NCBI GenBank assembly: GCA_019155205.2
Contig: JAHNZQ020000181.1
Location: forward strand, 1,191,809-1,241,418
Direction of reading: 5' to 3'
Source of the DNA: Gracilaria vermiculophylla
Lineage: Eukaryota; Rhodophyta; Florideophyceae; Gracilariales; Gracilariaceae
Length of the DNA: 49,610 bases
The position numbers and the translations under genes are program-made. Position 1 is the first letter of the stretch, and every line of letters starts with the position of its first letter. Below are positions 29,745-42,945 of the stretch, in pieces. The notes under the pieces are model-generated. The model did no database searches, was not told the DNA's origin, and saw nothing but the letters and a program-made list of their open reading frames with translations.

Positions 29745-32700
29745 TTACCTCAGTGTCCTAGATACCAGTGAAGGACCCAACTTTGTGGTTGAATCTATTT
29801 TGCCCCCACAAATGCGGTCTCGAATCCGTTGTCGAACGGCGCTAAACATCACGGATGCGAAAAATAACTGGTTGAAAGCAGTGGGAGTCATCATATTAGT
29901 CGCAAGTCCGGAAAGCTTGATGGTGAAGCTCTACTTCGTGATTAGCCAGTCGTTGGCAGCTCTAGTGATACTGGGATGTTACTACTGCGACCACTTCAAT
30001 GAAACCATCTGGCCCTGCCAAAGGCGTCTGAAACTGGAGGATGGATCCTCCATTTCAATTGTTTGTCGTCCCTTGAAGAGTGTTTCCAAGATACGGGTTC
30101 CGCTGCCTGCTGCGCAGAATCCTCCACACGCCTTGTGGGAATCTATAAAGCTCCGAGTAGCTTCTTCAATCTGGATCTCAGCAGAAACCCAAATTATGGT
30201 GGATGTGAACCCCCGTCAACACTGTGTATGGGTTGTTCAACCACTTTCCTCGTTGCAAGAGAAGCATCAATTGGCTGTTGCAAACGGGATTAGGCAGGTG
30301 ACACTGAATACTTCTTTTCACATCCTGATTTTCAACCTTGGTAACACTCTCCAGTGTCTGGTGAAGAACTAAATTGTTGGCTCAATCACGCCACACCCAT
30401 TGAAAATGGGCACATTTAAGATGATCACGGCCGACGTCCTCTCGATCGACACCAATCACAGTGTTGCAAAGAAGATTGGAGCCCGGTATTCGGGAGAAAG
30501 GATGCTATTGCATACCCATGAGTGGGGACATTCGCCTGACGAGGGCAAGGGAGGCGCCAAGTAGAGACAAAGCCGCAGACAAACAAGCGTCGACGCGGTG
30601 GAACCTCAAAAGACACTCTAGTATCTCGAACTTGGACACGTTCCAGAATCACACCATGAGCTGCTCCGCAATATGCTGAGGGAATTTATAACGATATGGT
30701 ATGGATCTCTTGGGGATACTGCTGCAAGGGAACATCGTACTGATCTGCAGTCGGACGCATGGCCTGTGGCACAGCCACACTACAGGGCCGTACCAAAGAC
30801 CCGGGAGGAGGAACAGTTCCAAGTGAACAACACGCACCGCGCAGATGTACTTGAGCCTGTTCATTCGGCTTGGGCATCTCCGGTGGTACTGGCTCTGAAA
30901 TCCGACGGAACATGGCGGTTCTGCGTCGATTATTGCCAGTTGTGCGGTGACGATATGCGATGTCTACGCCATTAGTCGTTTGAAAGAGTTCATCGATTCC
31001 CTTGGTAGAGCCGCCCTGTTTTTCGCGTTAGATGTGCATTGGGGTCCCTGAAAAGTCCCCGTTTGGGAAAAAGACGGCGATAAGACCGCGTTCGTTTGCA
31101 GTTCTGGCTACTATCACTTTAATTGGATGCCGTTTGGGCTAACCAATATCCCCGCCACCTTGCAGCGTTCCATCGACTTCCTGCTGAGCCGCATGAAGTG
31201 GTGGACATGTATCATGCATCTGGACGACAGCGTCGTCTTCTCAGATAACCTGGATGACCATCTCACCCATGTGAGGGATGTCATGTCCATTTTACGGGAT
31301 GCTAGGATGACCCTCGAACTGAGTAAGTGCGAGACTCTCACAGATACGGTGAAGTATCTAGAGCACATGATCCGTCCTGGACGGGTTTCGATCGAGGAAG
31401 CTCGTGTTACGTCGCTGGCCAGGCCAAAGGAACCCAGAACGCAGAGAGAGCTACGCTCCTTCTTGGCGCTATTCAACGTCTACAGACGGTCCATCTCGAG
31501 GTTTTCGGATATTGCCGTGCCCCTCAACGCGTTGCTGCGGAAGGGTCAGCAAACCAGACTTAAATCCTTTACATCCGCTCAAATGGATGCTTTTATCTCC
31601 CTTAGGGAGGCGGGTATTTCAGCACCGATCTTGTCTCTACCCAACTTGGATCTTCCATATTTCATTGATACGGACTCTAACGACTACCATGTTAGCTGGG
31701 CTCTCTTCCAAACCACTCCTGAGAGGTAACGACACACAACTGGCCATTCGTCACGCTAGCCCAATGAGCACGAGCGGAATTACTCCATCTCGGAGAAGAA
31801 GTGCCTTGCAGCCGTGTGGGCACTGTTCACCTTTCGCCCATACCTTATGGGAGTGCATGTTACCATTTACATGGATCACTCCTCATTTAGGTAGTTGATG
31901 AACATTACGGATCTTTATGGTCGCCTCGGAGACAGAGACTCCGCTTAGTGGAATACGACCTCCACCTCGTATCCAAAAAAGGTGCACAGAAGACCCGGCA
32001 GACGCCCTGTCACGGCTGCCCAGTACCAAGAAGCCACTTCTTTCGGAGGACGATGAACTCCCGTGTTTCGCGGCAGAGTTCTCCGAGACGAAAGAGATAG
32101 ACCCAGCGCAGCCGGAGTAGCCAGTCGACTGAAACATTGGAGCTGATATAGAAAATATGCTATCCGAACGCGAAAGTCATAATAAAAATACCCGCGCCGG
32201 GATTTTTTGTACCGGTAAAACCGAACGAAATGATCCAAGAACAGATTGCCGATCCGTTCCGCACGAAGATACGAGCCTGTATCAACGGTGGTGAACTTCT
32301 TTCTTTCAGGGTAATTGACGTTGGGTATTTTGTCCGCATCGTCGAAGCCACCCCACGAATCGTGGTCTCTCACCTCCTGCAAATGCTGGTGTTGCTCCCT
32401 ACGCATTACGCAAACTTCAGCGGTCACATTGGCGGTAGGAAGATTCTACCTCACCTACAGAAAGGATTTTTACTGGCCCGCACTGGCGGTAGACTGTTAC
32501 GAAACTGTGAGTTTCTGCACAAAGCCTGCGAAGAACAGGGTGAAGCTTCGCCAACACACAACTCAACTATCGCTCTTACCTGCAAGGGCACCCCTTTAGT
32601 TCGTTGCAATCGATATTCTCGGTCCCCTCCTCACGACCCAAAAAGGTAATAAGTTCGTTCTTGTTATCACGGAGTGGTTCTCGAAACTGGTTCGAAATGT

Positions 32701-33628
32701 CTCTCTACTGAGAATTACGGGCTTTACGGTTGCCAATGCGTTCACCACGCATCGGATTTTCAGCTTTTACCCTCCAGTGGAGCTTCTATCCTATAACGGA
32801 GAACAATTCACGTCCACGTTCTTGCAGGATGTCTGTCGTATCTTGGACGTTAAGAACCTGTCTACTACGACGTAACAACCCCAATGTATTGGGCAATTTG
32901 AACGGTTTTACCGTACTGTATGCGCTTCTCTGCGATCATATGTTGCTGATCACCAAAAGAGATGGGACCTTTACACCGACGCGCTGACGCTGGCGTACAA
33001 CACGCAAGTTTACCGGACTAACGTGGTGTCACTGTTTCAGTCGGTACTGTCGCGGGCTCAACCCTCGGTGGGTTTGGAACCACAAGCTACGTTCGGCGAT
33101 TTCACATAAGTGGTTGACTACCACCAACCGTGGCAGGACAGTTTGCTGAAACTCGTCCCCACTACGTGGAAGTCAATGACATGTGCTCAAGTTGCTTACA
33201 AGGGAGCCCTCGGCGCTTGTTTCCAGCGGAAACGCGATAGACCCATTGAAGCCAGCGATTTCCTGTTTTTCAGGAAGGATATTTATAATCTTGATGGGAA
33301 GAAGAGCTACAAACTCTTGCCTGTGCCAGACGGACCGTTTAAGGTCATCTCAGTAGCAACCGATACATTCGTGGTCACCATGAAATATATCCACTACCGT
33401 CTGTCCCGTGATAGAGTCACATTGGCTACTCCTCTCACCTTGGAGGTAAACCTTCACCGTCCATTCCTGCGGAATACGGCTGCCTCGCGTACACCAGCAA
33501 CATCGGGTATCCCAGCATTCAGACGGTCTGCCGTCTTGCCTTTGCCTTCCCGGGGTCTTTCAGAAGTCTCGTACGTGTCGGGAGACACGTCAAATTTCTC
33601 GAACGGGCCTGGCCCACATTCCTGAACC
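29745..33628 (+). pseudogene. Gypsy-type pol (Gypsy-A): protease, RT, RNase H, integrase
   Basis: The protease begins LSVLDTSEGPNFVVE (DTG box as DTS, about 29760) and continues VILGCYYCDHF. RT: WASPVVLALKSDGTWRFCVD, a frameshifted gap, then MPFGLTNIPATLQRSIDF at 31127 and IMHLDDSVVFSDN (YLDD box, Tyr to His). RNase H contains LPYFIDTDSNDYHVSWALFQ, and later YMDHSSFR and ADALSRLPSTKKP. Integrase: a zinc-finger region near 32400-32560, FVAIDILGPLLTTQKGNKF (first Asp), LLSYNGEQFT (second Asp replaced by Tyr), GQFERF (Glu) and LRSYVADHQKRWDLYTDALT. Order PR-RT-RH-IN marks Gypsy. Gag is missing, since the sequence 5' of 29745 belongs to Copia-B. Many stops. Confidence 0.85.
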
Positions 33629-35800
33629 AGCAATAAGTCCAGTTCGAACAGGCATATTTACCCGTCACGAGGTACAGCCGGTGTCTCCCGCTGCTCCGTC
33701 TAAGAATGGAGAGGAACTCTCTTCCGCGCCCTTCAAGTAGGCTGTCTCCTCGCCGCCGCAACGAACCACACGACGTGACCGACGCATAAGTGCCCCTGCG
33801 TCGCAATCTGCACGGGAAAACGTCCCGGACACAACACCGTCCATGATGGAGGCCACCAAAGCGGCAGAAAAGTGCTCCGTGAACACCGTGGCGAATGCTT
33901 TGGAGAACCCGGTGGCACCAAAAGCCTACTCGACAGTGTCGAAACCACCATCAAAGTCGGAAACGAAGGCCGCGAGACGTCATCGCCTAGCGCCCCCACG
34001 GGGGGGGACAAACACGAGCATCCACGCCTGCATGTGCAGGGCAGTTGCGTGGCTGGCAGATTGCAAATGGCGCGCCGCCAAGTGCCGGCCTTCGGAGATA
34101 TATATTTTACGTATAGCATGGAGATGTGGCCCCGAGAAGGGGACATTTTTCGGAGATTTTCTTCCGCCTGAAAAGTGGCGCGGCTCCATGAAAGCAGACC
34201 GATCACCCACCGAACCGCGTGTACCCGTTAAGGGAGATGCGAATGCACAGGACTGAGCCACGTACGGGGACACTGTAGCACACGAAAGGCGAAAACGTCC
34301 GAGCTGAACGCGCCACGGCGTCATCTCGAGAACGGGAGCCGCACATACTCGCAGTTAGAACAAAATACTAGGAGGCCAAAACCAGCATCCTACGGCGGTA
34401 ATAACAACCCGAAATGGGGACTCACAAGTCAGCGGAGGAGGAAACCACGATAACCGGGTATGGCCGGAAGGTTAACATACAGGAACATGTCTTGGTACTC
34501 ATCATCGGACACTTGTACAACGAGAAGGAGGGTGCTACAGTTTCAAGTACTCTGGTATGCGTACGACCCTTCGTCCGACACGGCCGGGCCGACCGAACAT
34601 CTCCCACATTCTCTTGTTCTTCGCTAGCAGCGCATTGTGTGCACAGCGACTCAAGCGACGCTGTGTATCGCCGGACCATGGTACATTCCCGTCAAACGGG
34701 AATCTTAACGCGAAAGCAGTAGCACTGGCAATTGCCACTGCACCCCGCCCTTCACCTTTTCCGAAGACACTACGAATGAATTTCTTTCCCAGGTTGGGGT
34801 GCAAGATCGTAGTTACCAAAAGCATGGTATTTTCCAGTAACATGGCGTACATTTTTGGCGACGCCCTAATCAAATTCGTATCGTGGTGGCCCAGTTTTGG
34901 GGCCACCACGCGTAGATATCTTTCAGGGGAACGGAACAGAAACGCTGCAGGTAGAGAAAAGAACAGAAAGCGATAAGGTTAACGGAAGCGACCACCTTGG
35001 GGGAGAACAGGAAGAACGTTAACCTGTCTAACCGTTGCGATGCGTAGTCATCCCGTTGAAGCAGACTGTACGGAGTTACTGAATGACAGATAGATCACTA
35101 GAGGTGTCCGGAACGCTCATGCTAACCCCGCAGAGGAATCTCGTTATGAAATCCGACTCGCCGGCACCCGTCGTGGAGGCCACATTCCCAAAGAGAGAGA
35201 CACTGGGAAGCCCTGGAGGAGTTAGAGCTGGCAGCCAAACCGGGTTACCTGGGACAGTCTCAGCTCTGGTATGCGCCGAAGAGGATGGTGAGTTCAGAAC
35301 GGATACCCCAGGACCCGGCGTATTCAGCGCAGCCACGCCTGCCGCGCTTTTATCGCACTCTTCAAGGTCACCTTCTCCCAGAGTCTCCGGCTCGTCATCT
35401 GCCATCGGGTCGGCCTTCTCGTAAGAGCAGTATCACTCATCGGAGTCAACGTACTTAGTCGGGTGTCCCGCTAGGATAACTCACGGAGCCATCCGAAATT
35501 CCCACGCCTTCTTGCGGCTAACCGAGCGCAAGCCTGTGGACAGGTTGTTGTTATCATCCGGTCCGTCGTTTTCGGACGAAGTTGAAGGGTTTGAAGCCGG
35601 TGCCCTTATGGTGTGGTAAAGAGTTTGTGTCACGGGAGAAGCCATCGAAAACAGGAATGGTTGTCATGAGGATGAAGCTGGGTTAACGCTTGTTGCGAGA
35701 GCTACCGGCTCGCTGCCGTGGCATCCCGGCGAACTGGAGAAGCGCAAACACTTATGCATATTACCCGCCTGCGAGATGCCGACCTTGGGTTGGTGCTATT
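33629..35800. other. Non-assigned 3' flank of Gypsy-A
   Basis: About 2.2 kb. Open frames include plus 33843-34256 and minus 35405-35076. The latter is acidic then Pro/Ser-rich (MADDEPETLGEGDLEECD at its start), reminiscent of a gag leader, and minus 34909-34535 could continue it after a gap. No RT, integrase or zinc-knuckle motif supports this. I found no matching LTR pair bracketing Gypsy-A. Confidence 0.3.
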
Positions 35801-35815
35801 GGGAAAGGAAGGGGA

Positions 35816-35821
35816 TATAAA
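35816..35821 (+). promoter_or_regulatory. TATA-like box upstream of family-2 repeat copy 2
   Basis: The sequence ggggatataaag puts a TATAAA 12 bases before the point where homology between family-2 copies begins (35828). If the repeat is an LTR, this would be its promoter and the shared part would be mainly the transcribed region. Confidence 0.35.
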
Positions 35822-35827
35822 GTGCGC

Positions 35828-36577
35828 GCCCGTTTTTCCAGGTATTCCCCAATATGAGCTGGTTCTTTGGAATCGGCAGGAGTGGAATAATTTGACTTAG
35901 TCCCACGTAAGCGCTCGACTGCACACGTCCCACACGCGTGGCACGGGGAGTTCCCGGAAGAACCGGTGCCTGGTACAGTGCATGAGAGGTGGCCCAAATG
36001 GCCGAGTATTTATTTATTTATTTAAAGGTTTTCAAATTTACTTAAGTAGCCCTACTGTACTTAAGGGTGCTGGCATCCCTGTTGTCGCTCTCAGTAAACA
36101 GTAACAAAGGTTCCGGCTCTGAGCCTTCCGCCTACGTCGGTATTTTCCTTTAACGAGAGATATCCCGTAGCGTACGGATGCTCATCCCCCTTGTTTGCTG
36201 AGAGCGCCCATACGTGGGGTACAACCAGGCTCACTGTGCTCGCTCCTTTTAAAAGTTTTTTCACGGATCGCCGTTGTTTGCCTTTCGGCTATCTTCCTTT
36301 TTCGCACCTTGGTGGTACATCCTCCACCTTGTGGATCTCGCGACCCGCGCTCCCCCTTTCTTTTCCATATATTTCTCCAAGGAGGCAGCGCACACTTATA
36401 TATTCAGTAGTGGGGATCTTCCTCATATCTCTGATGCCAAGTGCTGCCGAGGCAACCTCGGTCATACACTCGACATTGTCTTGTTGTTTCCGCGAGAGGG
36501 CTGTACCACCGAACTACCTCCGCAGAGGAAGATTCGAACGTCTTCTTGTGTTTTTTCAGGTCGCGAGCTGTAGCAAT
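35828..36577 (+). repeat. Interspersed repeat family 2, copy 2 (fullest copy)
   Basis: About 750 bp. It aligns with 11701-12356 over its first 620 bases and with 17757-17893 over its last 100. The end reads cgcgagctgtagcaatata, after which a Tc1 terminus begins at about 36580. No protein is conserved between the copies, so it is a non-coding repeat. Association of its 3' end with a Copia gag at 17.8 kb suggests LTR ancestry. No TSD could be verified. Confidence 0.75.
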
Positions 36578-36579
36578 AT

Positions 36580-36712
36580 AAATTTCACTGCAAAGAAGAC
36601 TGTGAAGATATCATTTTCAAACGATTCTACATAGACTATGTGCACATTATAGCCTACAGTACAGTTTTGGTGCACTTTTTAGGGGTAATATGATTTTAAA
36701 ACGCCCTGTTTC
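36580..36712 (-). mobile_element. Tc1/mariner 5' terminal fragment
   Basis: Read on the minus strand, this piece matches the first 120 bases of the Tc1 element at 48236. Shared blocks are CGTTTTAAAATCATATTACC (here) against CGTTTCAAAAACATATTACC, gcaccaaaactgtactgt, and gcacatagtctatgtagaatcgttt. It ends just short of where the transposase ATG should be, at the border with the family-2 repeat. No coding part remains. Confidence 0.8.
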
Positions 36713-38150
36713 AATCCAACTAAGACGCTTATCTCCATTAAATTGTTCCCAATGCATTTTATTCAAATTTTACTTGAGCTCAGCACAATATGCTGCGGTG
36801 CACCACTACTACACTGCACCCCCCCGTTGCCATGCTGGTTTTTCTCTCATCGTACCCTTTTTTCTGTCACTGTACCAAGCCCGCGCCTTCAACGTACTGG
36901 CGCCAAAAATTATTTGTCAGTACAAGCATTAAAAACCATATTTGAAGACACTGCCTCACATGTTACATATTTTATAGTCTCTGTTACCTAGTCTGTTGCA
37001 TTCATAACGCCAATGTTTTTATGCCACTTTGCACTCGCACACACCCTGTTGCACAGCTTTAATACCATAACCTCTTGCCGCCGCCCGCTTTGGCTTCCAT
37101 TACACCACTTTTATTGTATTGCTGCAGATACAACAGCGCTCGGGCGAACCGACTGTGGAGGGCTCCTCATTTGATGTATCAGCGCCACAGTACCTCCCCT
37201 TACCACAGTTGTAATACCTCCAACGTGAAGCGCACCCTTTATTTTATATGTAGCCGTTGAGACTACACTTTCGTTTGCGTTTCGAGCCACGACAAACACA
37301 ACACAGAGAGATAGCCAAGGACCTAGCATGCACAGCCACTGTTGCGGCTGTTGTTATCCAGACCAAAGAGAAGACACAAGGGTAATGCACATATATTTCA
37401 GATTCACTAGGGAAAGTTTGCTCACATGGGAAAAGCTCCCCGATGGCAAATTGAGATTCCCAATGAAATGGTGCAATGGACAACGTTGGATCGCAACAGG
37501 GTACGACCTTTGAGCGCGAAACACCGGACACATGACAAATAGTTTACACCGTTTCACTCATACCGTGTGTTCCTGCGGAAACTAGACACAAAGAAGGTGT
37601 TGCGTGTTCAAAATATGGCAGAACGCCATGTTATTAGATGCAGTCTGGAACTGCAATCATTGAGAATGTATCAGAAAGATATACGGGATTGGCCTTGATC
37701 AGTCTCATAAACAACGGCGCCGACAAGGGGGCGTACAAAGCGTTCATTCGCGAGCGATATAGAGTACCTGGAAAAAAAGGACGAGTACAGAAGCCTTGAT
37801 GCGCTTTACAGGGTATCCGATCTTTCATCTGGATGAAAATGAAGCACATGCAGGATAAAAAGACACTCATTTACTTTTTTTCAAAACGCTTCGACGGTCT
37901 TGAGGTTTGTGGCTACGTTTTTCTGCCTATTGAGATGATGACTGGATGCGAGTATCTCAGTCTCAGCAGTGATTGCGTTGTATATATATGGGCAAGTGAT
38001 GCGAAACAAGTATTCCTCATAGTTGAAAGCGAAGTACATGAAATGGAAGCTCAGTGTACACTCCGTGCAGGACTAGGTAGTGTACGCTCTTTTCTCTGTC
38101 TTTGAGAGGTATTCGGATAGTATGCATCTAACGCTACGTTTGCCTTCTGT
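36713..38150. other. Unassigned DNA
   Basis: About 1.4 kb without a recognised gene. Short frames (for example plus 37328-37513 and plus 37833-38105) lack motifs. It may contain the 3' end of the piggyBac-type element that follows. Confidence 0.35.
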
Positions 38151-38159
38151 CTTTTTCAG

Positions 38160-40060
38160 AATATGAGGCTCTTGGTTTACTGTTTTTGTCCAAACTATAA
38201 CACCACTAGATCCAGAAAATGACACAGAGCTCAAAGAAACTCGTTCTTGTTGATATTCGATATGACGGGAGGTTTGTTGTTGGATATCGTATTACTTCAT
38301 GACACTCAAATCGATGAGCCTTTCCACAGGCTTTGTGATATGATTGAGCTACTCATTCGCACCAATGATGCTTTGATTAAGAATAAATGTTAGAAGACCC
38401 ATGAGAACACGCTTCGTTTTTCGCATAGTGCGTAAACTTAAGCGAAATATATCAAAGCGATCAACGATGTTCATGAATAAGATTTATGCTACTATAATAG
38501 CGTACATTTTAAGTGTCTTGCGCCGCCTTGATTCGTTTCCCATCCAATTTTTCAAAGCCATGAGGCCGTGAACACATTTAACAGCGTCATTGTGATGAGT
38601 ATGAATGCATTGTTTCGGGGTATCTGTCAAGGAATTTGTGTAGAACGACACGATCGATCGGGTTAAGAAAACCACAAAACCAGAGTTCTCTTCTCCGACA
38701 GCCAAACGTTTTCGCGTTCACGTCCTAGTAATATATATATAAGAGACGCCAATGCGCGGGATGTGCGTGTCTCAGACTGTCAATTGTTGCTCTACGTACC
38801 AGTCTCTTCAAAATATAAATGTTGGTATGCCTCACAGTGCCCAGAACTCTCCACTCTCTGTCGCTGAGCGGCGAAAACTTCTGCGCAAGAATATGGCGCC
38901 TCTAGAAGGTATCCCTAATTATGAGACGACCAGCATCAGGTGGAGAACGAAACTGTGTTCGGTGCGGCTTTTTATAGCATTATAAACCCGGTGAGCTTGG
39001 TTTCGCTACCAGCGATCCATCTACTATTCGCTCCACAACGCCAAGAAGGCCTCAAAACACAGAGGTGTGTGGCTAAACGGGGAACGGACCTGTACTATTC
39101 CCAGATTTGTGGTCCTGCATGCTTTGAAGGTACGGGTGGGTCCATACAACAACTGCAAAGAAACGGATTACGAATTTCACAGACTTTCACGTCATGAATG
39201 AACTCGCCAATGTTCAACCCTTTAGTGGTACTGTCAGTTCTTCTTTCGGGGTAGTAGAGCACAACGTCCGTTAGGAGTTTTTGTTGAATCCAAAGGTGCG
39301 TGTTCCTAAAGGTGGTCTCCGGTATTTGCTATGGCGAGCCGGGGGGAATTCTGAAAGGGGATCCGCAAACACCAAGCGGAGGAAGAGGATCACTGGGCAG
39401 ACAATGCTTCTACAGGCGCTGCTATGAGTCGACCTGGGAATCGGTGGCTTAGAAACCTGAGGATAATCGACGAGAGTCTCCAATCGGAAAAGTAGATGAA
39501 GACTCAAGGCTTCTTGCTTTACTTCCCCAGAGGTCGAGCTCGACCGGCGGATTAAGTGAGCCCGCCTCGACAGGCCTCACTGCTTTAGTAATTATCCGCA
39601 CAAATTAACTAAAATAAATGTAAACTGTACCGTCCCTTCAGGATACTGTAGCGCACGCGGGTTACATTGTGCACTATGTGGCTCAGTTAATAAAATACGA
39701 GCCCTTCTTAGGAATATCACGCCATAAAGCCACACCACCATATTTAATTAGAAGCCACTGTACTGCACCTTTCATCGCGCTGTGTTCTCATCCAGTGAAC
39801 GCTTGCCAACCGGTATGGCCACTGTAGCGGCGTTTCTAACGTAATGTTCCAGAAGCTGGCGACTGTTCCACAAAGGGTCCGAAACCGCAGTATCTGGATC
39901 ATATCTCGGATACACGCACAGTGCAGCTCTGACATAAAAAAGCTTACCTCTTCCCATCGTCTCCTTTAAAAAAGAGAATGCCCGTCCAGCCTGATGAGCA
40001 CCAATAATCGAAAATGTGATAAAGTTCCTACAATGATATTGCTAATTCTAGATCTAGATG
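38160..40060 (-). pseudogene. piggyBac-type (DDE_Tnp_1_7) transposase, split by a solo LTR
   Basis: Minus strand. The N-terminal side reads GRGKLFYVRAALCVYPRYDP, SDPLWNSRQLLEHYVRNAAT and IPVGKRSLDENTAR (first catalytic region, LDE). Past the LTR it continues ASSFMT(stop)KSVKFVIRFFAVV (canonical YMPNKP-KFGIRFYAVV) and SGNSTGPFPV. Then PPDAGRLIIRDTF(stop)RRHILA (second Asp region, canonical VMDNFYTR), VLGTVRHTNI, NSGFVVFLTRSIVSFYTNSL, CVHGLMALKNWMGNESRR and MNIVDRFDIFRLSLR (canonical MNGVDR-DQLR). These landmarks define the piggyBac family, which cuts and pastes at TTAA sites. Stops include TGA codons at conserved Arg positions. Length and order look near complete. The N-terminus before about 40060 is not recognisable. 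Confidence 0.8.
39224..39767 (-). repeat. Solo LTR, family 1, copy C, with 5-bp TSD
   Basis: A 544-bp insertion in reverse orientation. Read on the minus strand it runs from TGCAGTACAG (39767) to GTACCACT (39224). The plus-strand duplication CCTTT flanks it (39219-39223 and 39768-39772). The body aligns with copies A, B and D. No internal coding region is present. It interrupts the piggyBac-type transposase immediately after DENTAR, and removing it with one duplication puts the two halves in the same frame. Confidence 0.92.
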
Positions 40061-42945
40061 TGCAAAAATTTCATCTGTTCTGAGAATTTTTTTTTCTCTG
40101 TCCGCTTCTCAAAAGTGCTTTACTTGTCAATTTCCAAACACATTAAAAAACAAAACAGTCCTAATTCACTTTTGTGCGCACATGCACGATGAATAAGTTG
40201 TGATTTTTCTTTTTTTAATATCCACTACATTTACGCCAATATGCCCTGTAATGTGTGTTCTCACAGAGAAGTTTTTCTTCATTAGATACAAGATCTGTAT
40301 TAAATAATACTCCGTCGTCCGCCACGTTCCAGTTGATTTATTCTTCCACATCAATGTTGTACTCTACTTCAATTAAAAGGCTTTTTGACTTTATAATTGT
40401 GCCAGATGCAGTTCATACCGGTGTAATATCTTTCATTCGAAGATATATCCAGTAGAAAGTGAAAAATGAGAAACAATTGCCAAAGGCTTTAGCGGCTCAC
40501 TTCAGGTTTCGAAGTCTTTTGTGCGCACGCAGCCAGACTTGCAATTATATGCAAAGAACCGTAGCATAAATGTGCACATAAAGTTACGCTTTCTATTACT
40601 GTCAGAAGAGACCATTGCCAATCTTTTTATTGGCGGTGGCCTTGTGAAATTAAAGTGAGAGCAATTTTTTATTCCACTCTTTGCTAAACTCTATTACCAT
40701 GGCGTTAAGCAAAGAAGACACATGACAAACAGACAAACATTTTTTTTCTCGTTGGCCAGTAAAGGCTTTATCATAACTCTACTATGCTGGCAATAAGTGC
40801 TTGGGTTCGAAAGAAGTAAGGGAGCATGACCTCATCGTTGCGGGCACTAAAGAAAAGAAGCCTGAGTCGTCAGTCACTCATGAGTGTTCAATTTGACCTT
40901 AAGCATCCGGTTGTGGATAATTTTGCCATTGAAGTTTGTAAAACGCCACGAGGAGGGTCAAATGGATGTGAACCCTACATGTACCTAGTTTCCTAGTTGT
41001 AATGTGGATCATATTGTTTCCTGTATTAAAGATATTTATCCTTTATTGAGTATGCTTTTTGTTTCTTTTTCTGCGTTTGAGCCTACCAATATGTGTTTTT
41101 CTGCTCTCTGCATAAACCGTTAGATAGTTCTGCAATTTGACCAGATAACATCTTTTTTCAAGAGTTGTACTGGGTTACTTTACGCGTATTCTACCGTTTT
41201 CCCGTTATACCGTTTATTTCCACCTCTTTGGTATTTCGAAACTACCGTTAGTCTTTCATCCGAAACCTAGACATGCGGAGGGTTCACCAACTGAATACTG
41301 TTCAAAAGGCGGCAGGGATTCGAAAAACTTGAGGCCCATTCCTTCCCGGGTTTCCCACTACAAGTTGTATACTCACGTAGAACGGTCTAGTCTGGATCTC
41401 ATAATTCATGCTGACACTTCTTCTGGTATGATCCCTGGGAGGAAGATTCGATTGGAATGTGAAAAATTGGTTTTCAGTGTAGCCGTCATATCGTTGTCGA
41501 GTGACCCTGGTTTGGTTCTGCTTTGTATGTTTATTTTCCAGTTACGCTGTGCGGAAGTCTCGTGACCGAGCTTGTCGTTATTCTCAGTGGATTTGTTGCC
41601 TCGTTCTAAAATTCCATACCTGTCAAAGGGTTCTCGTCCAGGTTCTTCTGGCGCCTCGCTACATGCTACATCGCGTTGGCGTGGTTTTGCTGCAGAGAGT
41701 TCACCAACTGATGAGGTCGTTCTGGTTGTTCAAAGAGCACTTTTTGTTGCTTCATGTCTGCAAGAAGCCGCCGCGGCCACTCAATTTGTATTTACCACAC
41801 CGGCAGCGATTATTCTGGGTCGTGACGTGGCATTGGAGCTAGCTTGGCTTTAGTGCCGTATTATTATAGCTACTGCTGTGCATGTTCAAGTCTTGTAGAG
41901 TATTATTGAGCTTCGTCATAAGGATCACAATCCACAAGTTTGGGATGTCTCTTACGTTTTACGTCAGTTAAGATGGGACATGCATTACAGCAAGCAACAT
42001 CTTGTTACGCCCGAATTGTTCGTGGAGGGTGGTCAACTATTGATCGAAGAAGTTCATGAAACAACAACCCAACTCCACTCTCATTTCGATATTCTCGAAG
42101 AAACAATTCGTATGAATGAAGCAATAAACGCACGAATTGTACGATAAGAATGCCTACTCGAGTCTACTCCATGTGAAATGATTGGAAACCTGTGCGCGTA
42201 TGCTACAGTGATATGCTAAAGTGTTGTGTATTACTCAAAATGACCTCTCCGAGTGTCGGAAACGGGAATAAACATTATTGTGTAGCTCAACCCCACGACC
42301 TCCTGGCAGCCCCTGCCTTCTGGCAGCCCGCGCCCCCTCGCCCGGACCCCGGCCACCTGCATATCATCTGTGACGTCTTCACGTTGTACGAAGAGTCAAA
42401 TGGTGGCACTAACCCCAGCATGCGAACCTTTCACAAACATGAATCTCAATCGCAGCCCTCTAGAAGACCACCGAAGACATGAAAATCTGCGTCATCAGAC
42501 TGGATTAGCGCCCGTCTACATTCACTAAGCGCTCCAATCAGAAGACTCTCTCGGATCCAAGAATCAAGAAAAACTCAAGTATTCGCCCGAAGACGAAGGA
42601 TCAACTTGTAAATACTGTATTACCAGCACGCATTTGATAAGGCAAGCGCGAAAGTTCAGAAGCATAGCGGAGGCTTGGTGGAGTAGGCCGACTGAAATAT
42701 TTCGCACTTTCATATTCCATCGCAGTCGTTACTAAGATACGCGAACGTATCATACGGCAGATGCCCTAAAAGTCCGTATTGTGCGATTGAAATGCATGCC
42801 CGATTTCTTAACTGTCCTATACAACACTTTGTACCTACAAAAACTACTGAAAGTATCGAAGATGCTTACATACTGTCTCCCTATTTGACAGCAATACAGT
42901 CTTCGGAAATTTCTATAATACGGTGAAGCTCTATACTTTCATTTA
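40061..42945. other. AT-rich DNA with unrecognised frames
   Basis: About 2.9 kb. 40.1-41.3 kb is AT-rich without coding signal. From 41329 to 42168 a set of plus-strand frames is open (for example FVFTTPAAIILGRDVALELA at about 41800 and EGGQLLIEEVHETTTQLHSH at 42030), but they match nothing I know. 42192-42482 is another open frame without motifs. This could be a decayed transposon of an unrecognised family. Confidence 0.35.
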
